Assembly: GCA_910579185.1 (NCBI GenBank)
Contig: CAJTTG010000010.1
Coordinates: forward strand, 1 to 64,000
Length of the DNA stretch: 64,000 nucleotides
Reading direction: 5' to 3'
Source: an uncultured Muribaculaceae bacterium
Lineage (GTDB): Bacteria; Bacteroidota; Bacteroidia; Bacteroidales; Muribaculaceae
In this document: positions 1 through 7,419 of the stretch, in pieces
Layout of the letters: every line of letters begins with the position of its first letter
Position numbering within the stretch: position 1 is the stretch's first letter
The notes under the pieces: model-generated
Databases searched by the model: none
Seen by the model: the letters and a program-made list of their open reading frames with translations, nothing else
Told to the model about the DNA's origin: nothing
Position numbers and translations under genes: made by a program

Positions 1-13
1 CCTTGTCGGGGTA

Positions 14-30
14 ACGGTTCTCCGAACCGT
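14..30. other. Perfect 7-bp inverted repeat in the left-edge non-coding stretch
   Basis: ACGGTTC, a 3-base loop and GAACCGT form a perfect short hairpin. The first 209 bases of the window show no convincing gene on either strand. A short open frame on the minus strand ends at a TAG at 33-31, but it runs back through the terminator at 155-181, so I do not call it. The role of the hairpin is unknown. Confidence 0.3.
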
Positions 31-143
31 CTACCGCCCCACTCTCCAACTCCACTGACTTTTGTAGCTGTAGGTCAAGCCGTAGGTCTTCCACGCCCTT
101 TTCCAAATTTCTCCCGGAAAATATCTGATTTTTTGCTTTGATA

Positions 144-181
144 TTGAAAAATAGGGGAGCATCACAAATCGCGATGCTCCC
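144..181 (-). terminator. Intrinsic terminator of the 210-1259 lipoprotein gene
   Basis: GGGAGCATC at 155-163 pairs with GATGCTCCC at 173-181. On the minus strand the stem is followed by CTATTTTTC, giving the T-rich tail expected after the stop codon at 210. Confidence 0.75.
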
Positions 182-209
182 TGATATCGTAGTAAATTCC
201 TCGTCTGTT

Positions 210-1259
210 TCAGTCGGAATAATCCTCAAAAGAGAGAGAGCCTGAGTATGTGCCGCTGATGCTGTGACCGTAGCCGTCTTTGAGATTGAATGTGATTTTA
301 TAGGTGGAATTGCCATTGTTGACAACGCTCACTTCGCCGGTCTGCAAGGCGGCTTCATACCCTTCGAGTGAGTGGAAGAACCAGGTTCCGAAGAATCCGC
401 CGAGCGATGGCTCATAGACTCCGCTGAGGGCTGTGTTCACGTCATAGTCGTCCGCTTCCATGGCATCGATCAGTGTATATGTTCCGGAGGGAATGCCGGC
501 CGATCCGGGAGTGACGTTAAGGCCGAGCATTATTGCCGGAGCATTGCCGAAGTTCTCGTCGAGATTATAGTCGGCACCGGCAAGGGTCACGGCACAATAG
601 TCAGATGTCTCGGTGAATGTATAGCCGAAGTATTGGATTACGCCCTGGGTGAGTGAGCCGATGGTCATGTCCGATGTGAGGTTCGACATAAAGCCCTCGT
701 TGGTGCGGTTGATAATCTTCAGTTTGCCTGCATAGTCGAAATTGTATTCCGTGTCGTTGTCAAGGATTAGTTCGGCCTTGACAATGGTGTAGCCATCCTT
801 TGTGCTGACGGTCACCTTGCCACCGGTCACTTCATGCTGAGCCGAGCCGTTGGCATCGTAGGTTGTCACGTAGGAATCACCGTCAATGTTGAGTGTGTGC
901 AGGGCGTGGGTGTCGGCTGCGTGGTATTCGCCGTTGGATAGTGTGGCAAAGTCGGGATTGGATGCAAGATCGGTGTTGAAGTCGAGACACACTATAGCTC
1001 CTGTACCGGTGTAGTCCTCTTCGAAGTCGTCCCATGTCAGTCCTTCTGTCATGAAGTTGACCCAAAGGTTGCCGGTTTCATTTCCGTAGATATCACCCTT
1101 GTAATATCCTTCATTGCTGATGTTGGTTGTCGGGCTGACAGGTTCTACTGGATCTATGATGGGTGCGTTGTTATCATCGTCGTCAGAGCATGCGGTGAAA
1201 GTCAACGCAGCTGTTGCAAAAAGTGAGAGAATGAGTTTGGTTTTGTTGAAAAATGTCAT
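210..1259 (-). CDS. Predicted outer-membrane lipoprotein of unknown function
   Basis: A 349-residue protein with a lipoprotein signal: a basic N-terminus (MTFFNKTK), a hydrophobic stretch and the lipobox LTFTAC, with Cys near residue 24. An acidic and Pro-rich linker follows (SDDDDNNAPI), as in many surface-exposed Bacteroidales lipoproteins. The rest is rich in Gly, Thr, Tyr and Asp with alternating strand-like segments, suggesting an all-beta fold; a similar strand pattern appears twice along the protein. I do not recognise a named family. The ATG at 1259 is preferred to an upstream in-frame TTG at 1292 because it directly precedes the signal peptide. It is a single gene with its own terminator, about 150 bp downstream of the OmpH genes on the same strand. 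Confidence 0.75.
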   Translation of the reverse strand: MTFFNKTKLILSLFATAALTFTACSDDDDNNAPIIDPVEPVSPTTNISNEGYYKGDIYGNETGNLWVNFMTEGLTWDDFEEDYTGTGAIVCLDFNTDLASNPDFATLSNGEYHAADTHALHTLNIDGDSYVTTYDANGSAQHEVTGGKVTVSTKDGYTIVKAELILDNDTEYNFDYAGKLKIINRTNEGFMSNLTSDMTIGSLTQGVIQYFGYTFTETSDYCAVTLAGADYNLDENFGNAPAIMLGLNVTPGSAGIPSGTYTLIDAMEADDYDVNTALSGVYEPSLGGFFGTWFFHSLEGYEAALQTGEVSVVNNGNSTYKITFNLKDGYGHSISGTYSGSLSFEDYSD

Positions 1260-1342
1260 AGTAGTGCTTGTTTGTGTTTCAATTTGCTGCAAAGATAAGC
1301 ATAAAAAGCATCGTTTGTTTGCTTTTCTGCGCTTTTGTGCTG

Positions 1343-1384
1343 AAAAAAAATCAGGGGTCTGCGTATCTAAGTCGCAGACCCCTG
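1343..1384 (-). terminator. Intrinsic terminator after the third OmpH gene
   Basis: A perfect 12-bp stem: CAGGGGTCTGCG at 1352-1363 with CGCAGACCCCTG at 1373-1384. On the minus strand it is followed by a run of eight T (A-run at 1343-1350 on plus). It lies just past the stop of the 1409-1903 gene. Confidence 0.9.
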
Positions 1385-1408
1385 TATGATAGTGGATTGT
1401 GGTTCGGA

Positions 1409-1903
1409 TTATTCAACGCCTAATTTTGCTTTGACAAGCGGCGTCACATCAACAACGTCCGATCGGGTATAGACGGTCGGTGTGTTTTCGAAGATTATGA
1501 TGAAGTCCCCGTCAATGCCTACACTCTGGATAGCTGCCGTCACATTGTTGCGGATCGGCTCCATCAACTCATTCTCCTGACGCTGGAGATCCTCGGTGAC
1601 AGTCTTGCGGAACTGGTTGATTTTCTGGTCAAGTTCCTGGATCTCTTGCAGACGGCGTTCGCGGATCACTTGCGGTGTCCCATTGTCGAGTTGCTGAAAC
1701 TCAGTGTATTTCTTGTCGAATTCCGATTTGAGTTTCTGGAATTCGGCTTGATATCTCTGGCTCGATGCCTCGATTGTTGCTTGTACCTCCTGAACCTGTG
1801 GCAACTCGGCGATCAGGGCTTCGGTGTTGATTACTCCAAATTTCTGGGCAAATGCCATTGAGGGAATCGAGAGGATCAGTGCAAGCAATAATTTCTTGAC
1901 CAT
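1409..1903 (-). CDS. OmpH/Skp-family periplasmic chaperone (paralogue 3)
   Basis: A 164-residue OmpH/Skp-like chaperone that would hold unfolded outer-membrane proteins in the periplasm before they reach BamA. Seen: a cleavable signal peptide ending in AFA-QKFGVIN, the conserved FGVINTEAL start of the mature protein, a long charged and Gln-rich central region (about residues 40-115) predicted to form the Skp coiled-coil arms, and a hydrophobic closing segment (DFIIIFENTP). It closely resembles the neighbouring 164-residue gene, including the DLQRQ-E-LM-PI segment and the VVDVT end, so the two look like a tandem duplication. A -7 box TACTTTTG (1940-1947) lies 36 bp upstream and a terminator follows, so it can be transcribed alone. 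Confidence 0.9.
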   Translation of the reverse strand: MVKKLLLALILSIPSMAFAQKFGVINTEALIAELPQVQEVQATIEASSQRYQAEFQKLKSEFDKKYTEFQQLDNGTPQVIRERRLQEIQELDQKINQFRKTVTEDLQRQENELMEPIRNNVTAAIQSVGIDGDFIIIFENTPTVYTRSDVVDVTPLVKAKLGVE

Positions 1904-1939
1904 TTCGGGATAAGTTTAATTCGTTGGTGATTACTTCTG

Positions 1940-1947
1940 CAAAAGTA
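1940..1947 (-). promoter_or_regulatory. -7 promoter element of the 1409-1903 OmpH gene
   Basis: TACTTTTG on the minus strand matches the Bacteroidetes -7 consensus TAnnTTTG. It is 36 bp upstream of the start codon. No clear -33 TTTG was found. Confidence 0.45.
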
Positions 1948-2003
1948 ATGGTTTTATTTAGAATTTCCTAAGAGCTTGTCCACATTTGTATTGTTCGGCT
2001 CTC

Positions 2004-2040
2004 AAAAAACTCGGCGCGCCGTTTCGAAACAGCGCGCCGA
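2004..2040 (-). terminator. Intrinsic terminator after the second OmpH gene
   Basis: TCGGCGCGC at 2011-2019 pairs with GCGCGCCGA at 2032-2040. The A-run at 2004-2009 becomes a T tail on the minus strand. It lies directly after the stop codon at 2064. Confidence 0.85.
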
Positions 2041-2063
2041 TATGGATTTTGGTCGGTCTATCG

Positions 2064-2558
2064 TTATTTGATGCCGAGTTTGCCTTTCACCTGAGAGGTC
2101 ACGTCAACTACATCGCTACCGGTGTAGAGCGGACTGACGTTCTCAAAGATCATGGTGAAATTGCCTTCTGCTCCTACGCTCTTGATGGCGGTGATCACTT
2201 TCTGCTGGATCGGTGCCATCAGCTGTTCCTGCTGACGCTGGAGATCCTGTGATGCTGTCTGACGGAACTGCTGGATCTTGGTCTGGAGTTCCTGAAGTTC
2301 GGCAATGCGACGATCCTTGATGGTCTGGGGGGTTGACTCGTCCATTCCTTCAAGTTCTTTGTATTTCTTTTCAAACTCAGCTGAGAGATTAGCCTCTTCA
2401 TCCTGATATTTCTTCATTGATGCTTCGAGCTGGGTCTGAGCTTCTTTCATTTCGGGGAGTTCCTGAGTAAGAGCCTGGGTGTCGATGACGCCGAATTTCT
2501 GGGCGAATGCCATCGAGGGAAGCGCAATCATGATTGCGAGAAAAATTTTCTTGATCAT
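2064..2558 (-). CDS. OmpH/Skp-family periplasmic chaperone (paralogue 2)
   Basis: A 164-residue paralogue of the gene at 1409-1903 with the same architecture: signal peptide (cleavage after MAFA), mature start QKFGVIDTQAL, a charged coiled-coil arm rich in Glu, Gln and Lys (about residues 38-118), then a short hydrophobic strand NFTMIFENV and the C-terminus VVDVTSQVKGKLGIK. The mature start is shared by all three OmpH proteins here (KFGV or KFAL). A -7 box TATATTTG (2626-2633) sits in the 87-bp gap to the first OmpH gene, and a terminator follows, so it can form its own unit. Assignment to OmpH/Skp is firm; the difference in client range between paralogues cannot be read from the sequence. 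Confidence 0.9.
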   Translation of the reverse strand: MIKKIFLAIMIALPSMAFAQKFGVIDTQALTQELPEMKEAQTQLEASMKKYQDEEANLSAEFEKKYKELEGMDESTPQTIKDRRIAELQELQTKIQQFRQTASQDLQRQQEQLMAPIQQKVITAIKSVGAEGNFTMIFENVSPLYTGSDVVDVTSQVKGKLGIK

Positions 2559-2625
2559 ATTCGTTTTTGTGGTTTTATTGAATTCAGAAATGTGATTTCT
2601 AAGGTTATGCCCTATAAATCGGTTG

Positions 2626-2633
2626 CAAATATA
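2626..2633 (-). promoter_or_regulatory. -7 promoter element of the 2064-2558 OmpH gene
   Basis: TATATTTG on the minus strand matches TAnnTTTG and lies 67 bp upstream of the ATG. No good -33 box is visible. Confidence 0.4.
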
Positions 2634-2645
2634 TAGCTTTTATTT

Positions 2646-3161
2646 TTAAAAACCTAACTTGCCGAGCACCTCGTTGCTGATATCTATGCGTGGCGAGGCA
2701 AAAATGATGTCGGCGGATGAGGCGCGGTCGAAGATACACATGTAGCCGCGTTCCTCACTTACCTTCTTGATGGCGTTGTAAACGTCGTCCTGAATAGGTT
2801 TCATGAGCTGCTGGCGCTTCTTGTAGAGTTCGCCTTCCGGTCCGAAATACTTGCTGCGGAGTTCGGCTGCCTCTTTCTCTTTGGCCACTATCTCCTCCTC
2901 GTTTTTCTTCTTCTGCTCGTCGGTCAGGAACGGCATCTGCGATTTATAGTTGTTGTACATGGTCTCTGCCTCGCGGCCTATGTTCTCAACCTCTTTCTGC
3001 CAGCGTTGCGACAGCTGTTCGAGCTGATTGTTGGCTACTTCATAGGCCGGTATCTTGGAGAGAACATATTCCATGTCTACCAATGCGAATTTCTGTGCGC
3101 TGGCGGCAAATGCGCATGCTATCACGGCAATCGCCAGCATGAGTGTTTTCTTGATGTTCAT
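2646..3161 (-). CDS. OmpH/Skp-family periplasmic chaperone (paralogue 1, next to bamA)
   Basis: A 171-residue OmpH/Skp protein. Signal peptide ends at AAASA, and the mature chain begins QKFALVDMEYVLSKIPAY, the usual OmpH opening. The middle (about residues 45-120) is a long Lys/Glu/Gln coiled coil, slightly longer than in the two paralogues, and contains the KYFGPEGELYKKRQQL segment often seen in the Bacteroidales copy beside bamA. It ends in a hydrophobic strand (YMCIFDRAS) and KLGF. It lies 92 bp downstream of bamA on the same strand and is probably cotranscribed with it, so chaperone and assembly machine would be made together. It is the most divergent of the three copies. Confidence 0.92.
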   Translation of the reverse strand: MNIKKTLMLAIAVIACAFAASAQKFALVDMEYVLSKIPAYEVANNQLEQLSQRWQKEVENIGREAETMYNNYKSQMPFLTDEQKKKNEEEIVAKEKEAAELRSKYFGPEGELYKKRQQLMKPIQDDVYNAIKKVSEERGYMCIFDRASSADIIFASPRIDISNEVLGKLGF

Positions 3162-3253
3162 TTTCTTTGATTTCTGAAGGTTATTTCTTCATATAGACAT
3201 TTACGGGTGGCAAAAGTTTATCCTCGCGGTGCTTAAATAATGTTATCAATGCA

Positions 3254-5875
3254 TTAGAACTCTTGTCCGAGGATGAAGTGGAAGTGGCTGCCGCCGCGCT
3301 GTCCGAACACTTTGTCGAAGCCATACGCCCAGTCGATACCCATCATGCCGACCATCGGCAGGAAGATACGCAGACCGAAACCGGCCGACCGTTTCAAGTT
3401 GAACGGATTGAAATCGCTGACCTTGGTCCATGCGTTACCGCCCTCCACGAATGCAAGGCCGTAGATTGTGGTCGAGCTTTGGAGCATGAACGGGAAGTGG
3501 AGCTCCATGCCCAGACGGGTGTAGGCGTAACCCTCGCGGCCCCATGGCGTCAGAGCGCCGTTGTCATATCCGCGCAGACCGATGGTCTCTGTGGCATAGG
3601 TGTAGGATCCGGTCATACCGTCGCCACCAACATAGAAAGTCTCGAACGGTGATTTCAGATATTTGTTGTAGCTGCCGAGCAATCCGAAATCAGCGCGTGT
3701 CATCAACACCAGTGTCCATTGTCCGTTCGGGTCGGTGAGCGGAGTATAGGTACGGGATTTGAATTTGAGTTTCCAGTATTCGATCCACTTGTACAGCTCT
3801 TTTTTCGACTCGGTGGTGTTCTCTTCCGAGAGTCGCTGCCAGTTCTTCTTGCCGAACAGTGAGGCAGGAGGTGTCAGCTGGAGACTCAGTGAGAATTGTG
3901 ATCCGCGACGGGTGTACAACGGGTTGTCGATTGAGTTACGTGCAAGGGTCAGGCCGAGCACCAGGGCGTTCGACGTACCATTGTTCATGTAGTAGAGATA
4001 TTCCCAGTTCTTGAGGTAGTACCAGTTGTAGCTCAGCTCAGTCTGGAACGTGAAATAGTCGTCAGGCCAGCTCAGACGCTTTCCGAAGCCTACAGTGACG
4101 CCTACCATCTGCAACACCTTGTTCGGGTCATAGGCATTGTTGATCGAGTTCTGGTAATAGTCCGATCCGTAACCATAGCCATATCCGTAGCCATAGTTGT
4201 TGTAGAGCCATGGGTTCGACCAGTTGCTGTTGTAGTACGACGAGTTCACACCGGTCTGGCGGCTATAGTAGGCCGATACTGACAGCGAGTTCGGGCGCTT
4301 GCCTCCGAACCATGGATCAAGGAACGAAACCGAATAGCTCTGGTAGTACCGGGCGTTGGTCTGTGCTGAAATCGTGAATGTCTGTCCCTCGCCCTGGGGA
4401 ATGAGACCCTTATAGGAGCTCGGATGGAACAGGTTCTTGATAGAGAAGTTGGTGAATTTCAATGCCAGTTTTCCTATCACACCGGTCTGACCCCAGCCCA
4501 GCGAGAACTCAATCTGGTCATTGGCTTTCGATTCAAGTCCGAAGATGATATCCACCGTGCCGTTCTCTTCGTTAGGTTCGGGGCGGATATCCATGTTCTC
4601 CGGGTTGAAATGACCGGTCTGGGCTATCTCTCGTGCTGAACGCATAAGGTCGTCCTTGCTGAATAGTTCGCCCGGTTTGACGCGGAGTTCACGGCGGATC
4701 ACTTTCTCATACAGGCGGTCGTTACCGTTGATCACGACATTATTGATTCTTGCCTGCGGACCTTCAACCATGCGCATCTCAAGGTCGATCGAGTCGCCAA
4801 CAACGTTGCGTTCGATAGGAACGAGGTTGTAGAACAGATAGCCACGGTTCATATACAGGTTGGCCACAGCGTCGTCGTCCTCTGTGACACGCTTGTTAAG
4901 CAGTTTCTGGTTGTAGACATCGCCCGATTTGATGTCGAGCACATCGTTGAGCAGCTCTGTCGGGAAGATGGTGTTGCCAACCCAGGTTATATTGTTGATG
5001 TAGTATTTCTTGCCTTCGTCGAGTGTGATGTAGACGTCGACGGTCTTTTCGTTATAGGGCACAACGCTGTCTGCCAGAATCTTGGCGTCGCGGTAGCCTT
5101 TTTCGTTATACTTGTCGATTATTCGCTTCAAGTCGTCCTGGTAGTCCGACTGGACGAATTTTTTCTGTTTGAAGATATTGAGCAGCTTGCCGTTCTCGTT
5201 GGTTTTCTTCATCACACGCTGAAGGGCGTTGTCGCTCATCACTTCATTGCCGTCGATGTAGATTTTGTGAACCTTTACTTTGGAGTTCTTGTCAATGTCG
5301 ATATCTACTATCATTTCATTTTTTGCCGACAGATCTTCACGCAGGTTGATCTTGACTGTCGCGTTGCCGAATCCTTTTTCCGAGAAGTACTGGCGGATGA
5401 TGGCCTCGGCGCGGTCAACGATGTTTTGTGTGATCTGATTACCTTTGTGGAGCTGTAGACGCTGCTGAAGATCGTCGCGTTCCCCTTTCTTCACTCCGAA
5501 ATAGTTGATTTCCGAGATACGGGGCTGTGTGCGAAGTTTGAGTGTGATCCATGCCTGATCGCCGGCTGTTTTGTCGACAACGATCTGTACGTTGCTGAAC
5601 AGAGCTTGCCGCCACAGACGTTTGGCTGCTGCTGTCAGATCCGCTCCCGGAATGTCGAGCCAGTCGCCCTCTTTCAATCCGGAATAGCCGATAATGATAT
5701 AATCGTCGTAGTTGTCGGCTCCCTCAACGTTGATGCCGGCTATCTGATAGGTTCTCGGAATACCGGTGAAAATAACGTTAGGGGTGTAGACGGTGTCGGC
5801 AGGTGTTTGCGCACTGACGGCGGACGCCGACGCCAGAACGAACAACGATATGATTGACAGCAGTTTCTTACGCAT
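3254..5875 (-). CDS. bamA: BamA, outer-membrane protein assembly factor
   Basis: An 873-residue BamA/Omp85 protein that inserts beta-barrel proteins into the outer membrane. Signal peptide MRKKLLSIISLFVLASASAVSA-Q, then five POTRA domains (about residues 30-430), visible as repeated units such as KVHKIYIDGNEVMSD and ARINNVVINGNDRLYEKVI, and a C-terminal 16-strand barrel ending in Phe (HFHFILGQEF). The conserved loop motif appears as LRGYDNG (consensus VRGY/F). The ATG at 5875 is chosen for the normal signal peptide; a GTG at 5890 that overlaps the uppS stop by 4 bp would add five residues. Odd feature: a Tyr-Gly dipeptide run in an extracellular-loop position, coded near 4165-4205. The gene order porG-uppS-bamA-ompH is conserved in Bacteroidales. 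Confidence 0.96.
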   Translation of the reverse strand: MRKKLLSIISLFVLASASAVSAQTPADTVYTPNVIFTGIPRTYQIAGINVEGADNYDDYIIIGYSGLKEGDWLDIPGADLTAAAKRLWRQALFSNVQIVVDKTAGDQAWITLKLRTQPRISEINYFGVKKGERDDLQQRLQLHKGNQITQNIVDRAEAIIRQYFSEKGFGNATVKINLREDLSAKNEMIVDIDIDKNSKVKVHKIYIDGNEVMSDNALQRVMKKTNENGKLLNIFKQKKFVQSDYQDDLKRIIDKYNEKGYRDAKILADSVVPYNEKTVDVYITLDEGKKYYINNITWVGNTIFPTELLNDVLDIKSGDVYNQKLLNKRVTEDDDAVANLYMNRGYLFYNLVPIERNVVGDSIDLEMRMVEGPQARINNVVINGNDRLYEKVIRRELRVKPGELFSKDDLMRSAREIAQTGHFNPENMDIRPEPNEENGTVDIIFGLESKANDQIEFSLGWGQTGVIGKLALKFTNFSIKNLFHPSSYKGLIPQGEGQTFTISAQTNARYYQSYSVSFLDPWFGGKRPNSLSVSAYYSRQTGVNSSYYNSNWSNPWLYNNYGYGYGYGYGSDYYQNSINNAYDPNKVLQMVGVTVGFGKRLSWPDDYFTFQTELSYNWYYLKNWEYLYYMNNGTSNALVLGLTLARNSIDNPLYTRRGSQFSLSLQLTPPASLFGKKNWQRLSEENTTESKKELYKWIEYWKLKFKSRTYTPLTDPNGQWTLVLMTRADFGLLGSYNKYLKSPFETFYVGGDGMTGSYTYATETIGLRGYDNGALTPWGREGYAYTRLGMELHFPFMLQSSTTIYGLAFVEGGNAWTKVSDFNPFNLKRSAGFGLRIFLPMVGMMGIDWAYGFDKVFGQRGGSHFHFILGQEF

Positions 5876-5886
5876 AATATCTATGA

Positions 5887-6642
5887 TCACTTTTTTGCAG
5901 TTTTTATTTGATCGGAAGTGAGGCCGAAGCGGCGCTCCCGTGATTGGTAGTCTATGATGGCCTGTTCAAGGGCTTCTTTGCGGAAGTCGGGCCAGTAAAT
6001 ATCTGTGAAATATAATTCCGAGTATGCTATTTGCCAGAGCAGATAATTGCTCACTCGCTGTTCCCCTCCGGTTCTGATAAGTATGTCAGGGTCGGGTATC
6101 GAAGCGGTGGTCAGGTGCGAGCTGATGGTCTCCTCGGTGATATCCTCCGGTTTGATCTTCCCCTCTGCGGCAAGCTGCGCGAGCTTTTTCATTGCCTCGG
6201 TTATCTCCCAGCGTGACGAATAGCTGATGGCGAGGTTGACCTGCAATCCGGTTCCTCCGGATGTCTCGGCCATGCTGTTTTCAAGGCTTGCTCTGGCTTC
6301 AGGGGTCAGACGGTCTATGTCGCCTATCATCCGGAGACGCACGTTGTTGCGTTTCATCCCCTCGGTTTCGTTGGCGAGAACGCTGACAATGAGGTTGAGC
6401 AGCATGTCGACCTCTTCGCGCGGACGGTTCCAGTTCTCGGTAGAGAAAGCATAGAGTGTCAGGTAGCCGATCCCCAGCTCCGAGGCTGCTTCGATTACGG
6501 CTCTGACGGATTCCACCCCGACAATATGGCCGTCGGTGCGTCTGTTGCCACGGCTGCGTGCCCAGCGCCCGTTGCCGTCCATGATGATGGCTATGTGGCG
6601 AGGCAGGCGTTGCATATCGATCCTTTCGGTCTGATGGGTCAT
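5887..6642 (-). CDS. uppS: Undecaprenyl diphosphate synthase (isoprenyl transferase)
   Basis: A 251-residue cis-prenyltransferase that condenses isopentenyl diphosphate units onto farnesyl diphosphate to make the C55 lipid carrier for peptidoglycan and glycan export. Motifs: IAIIMDGNGRWARSRG at about residues 14-29 (catalytic Asp and the pyrophosphate-binding residues), LTLYAFSTENWNRP, and the C-terminal DILIRTGGEQRVSNYLLWQ with AYSELYFTD. Length is normal for the family (about 245-255) when the ATG at 6642 is used; the frame is open upstream to a TTG at 6708 inside porG, but that would add non-conserved sequence. It lies 58 bp after porG and overlaps or abuts bamA, so it is likely cotranscribed with both. 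Confidence 0.96.
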   Translation of the reverse strand: MTHQTERIDMQRLPRHIAIIMDGNGRWARSRGNRRTDGHIVGVESVRAVIEAASELGIGYLTLYAFSTENWNRPREEVDMLLNLIVSVLANETEGMKRNNVRLRMIGDIDRLTPEARASLENSMAETSGGTGLQVNLAISYSSRWEITEAMKKLAQLAAEGKIKPEDITEETISSHLTTASIPDPDILIRTGGEQRVSNYLLWQIAYSELYFTDIYWPDFRKEALEQAIIDYQSRERRFGLTSDQIKTAKK

Positions 6643-6700
6643 TGTCGGATTGGTTTCTTTTATTGGTTTATTAATTGTTGGCAGGTTGATATCGCGATGG

Positions 6701-7402
6701 TCAGTCAATTCGATGGCATGTCGCGCATCGTGGACCGAATTCGTAGCTGATGCCGACGGTCAATGTGGAGAACCAGTCGGTGTTTTTCAGAAACGAGCTT
6801 TTTATCTGATATAAATCTGTCAGTTCCTTTGAGTCTATTTTGTCGCCGAACACTTTGGTCATGGTGAACTCGGCATTGAGGTTCAGTCGCCGTGAGAGTT
6901 TATATTTGAATCCTACTCCCATAGGTATCGAAAACGCTGCCGATGTGTTCCCAGCCGAGGATGCCATGGTTAGGCCGATGCCTACTGTCAGATAGGGAGT
7001 CCAACGGCGTAGACGTTTGTAGGTCTCTCCGATGCCATAGGCGAAAAAGTTCGCCTCGCCCTTGACTGAGAGGTCATATACGGTCGACTTGAAGCTATAC
7101 TGCGCGTTGCCGGGCAACACATTCTCGAAATCAGCGGTGTTGCCGCTGATTGTGGCCATGGAGAGCTGGGCTTTTGCCGCCCATCGGCTGTCGAACAGAT
7201 AGCGCACTCCTGCGTTGGCCGCGAAGCCGGGATGCTTGAAAAGATTGCTTTCGTTGGCATCGCCGAGGTAGCCGCTCATGCCCAGACCCACACCGATGTC
7301 ATATCGGTAGGATTCAACATAGTCCTCCGCCGACGCATGACCGGTGGCAGCCATGAAAATGACTGCGAGCATCGTCAGCTTTGTCTTGAGGGTCTTGAGC
7401 AT
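6701..7402 (-). CDS. porG: PorG-like outer-membrane beta-barrel (DUF6089), T9SS component
   Basis: A 233-residue outer-membrane barrel. Signal peptide MLKTLKTKLTMLAVIFMAATGHASA-E, then alternating amphipathic strands (YDIGVGLGMSGYLGDANESN, KHPGFAANAGVRYLF) as in the DUF6089 family. In Porphyromonas gingivalis the T9SS barrel PorG is encoded next to uppS, bamA and ompH; the same order here is the main reason for the name, so this is family knowledge plus synteny rather than a diagnostic motif. The ATG at 7402 is preceded by AAAGGAGACG, an unusually good Shine-Dalgarno sequence for this phylum. The open frame upstream of it overlaps the DUF6242 gene and is not protein-like. It begins 17 bp after the DUF6242 stop. 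Confidence 0.75.
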   Translation of the reverse strand: MLKTLKTKLTMLAVIFMAATGHASAEDYVESYRYDIGVGLGMSGYLGDANESNLFKHPGFAANAGVRYLFDSRWAAKAQLSMATISGNTADFENVLPGNAQYSFKSTVYDLSVKGEANFFAYGIGETYKRLRRWTPYLTVGIGLTMASSAGNTSAAFSIPMGVGFKYKLSRRLNLNAEFTMTKVFGDKIDSKELTDLYQIKSSFLKNTDWFSTLTVGISYEFGPRCATCHRID

Positions 7403-7404
7403 CG

Positions 7405-7413
7405 TCTCCTTTC
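7405..7413 (-). promoter_or_regulatory. Strong Shine-Dalgarno sequence deciding the porG start
   Basis: The minus strand reads AAAGGAG ending about five bases before the ATG at 7402. Most genes in this window lack such a site, so it supports this start over the longer open frame. Confidence 0.6.
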
Positions 7414-7419
7414 GCGGAT

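Noticed and set aside
31..120. End of a minus-strand gene at the left edge
   Set aside because: An open frame ends at 33-31, but upstream it passes through the terminator at 155-181 and has no plausible start.
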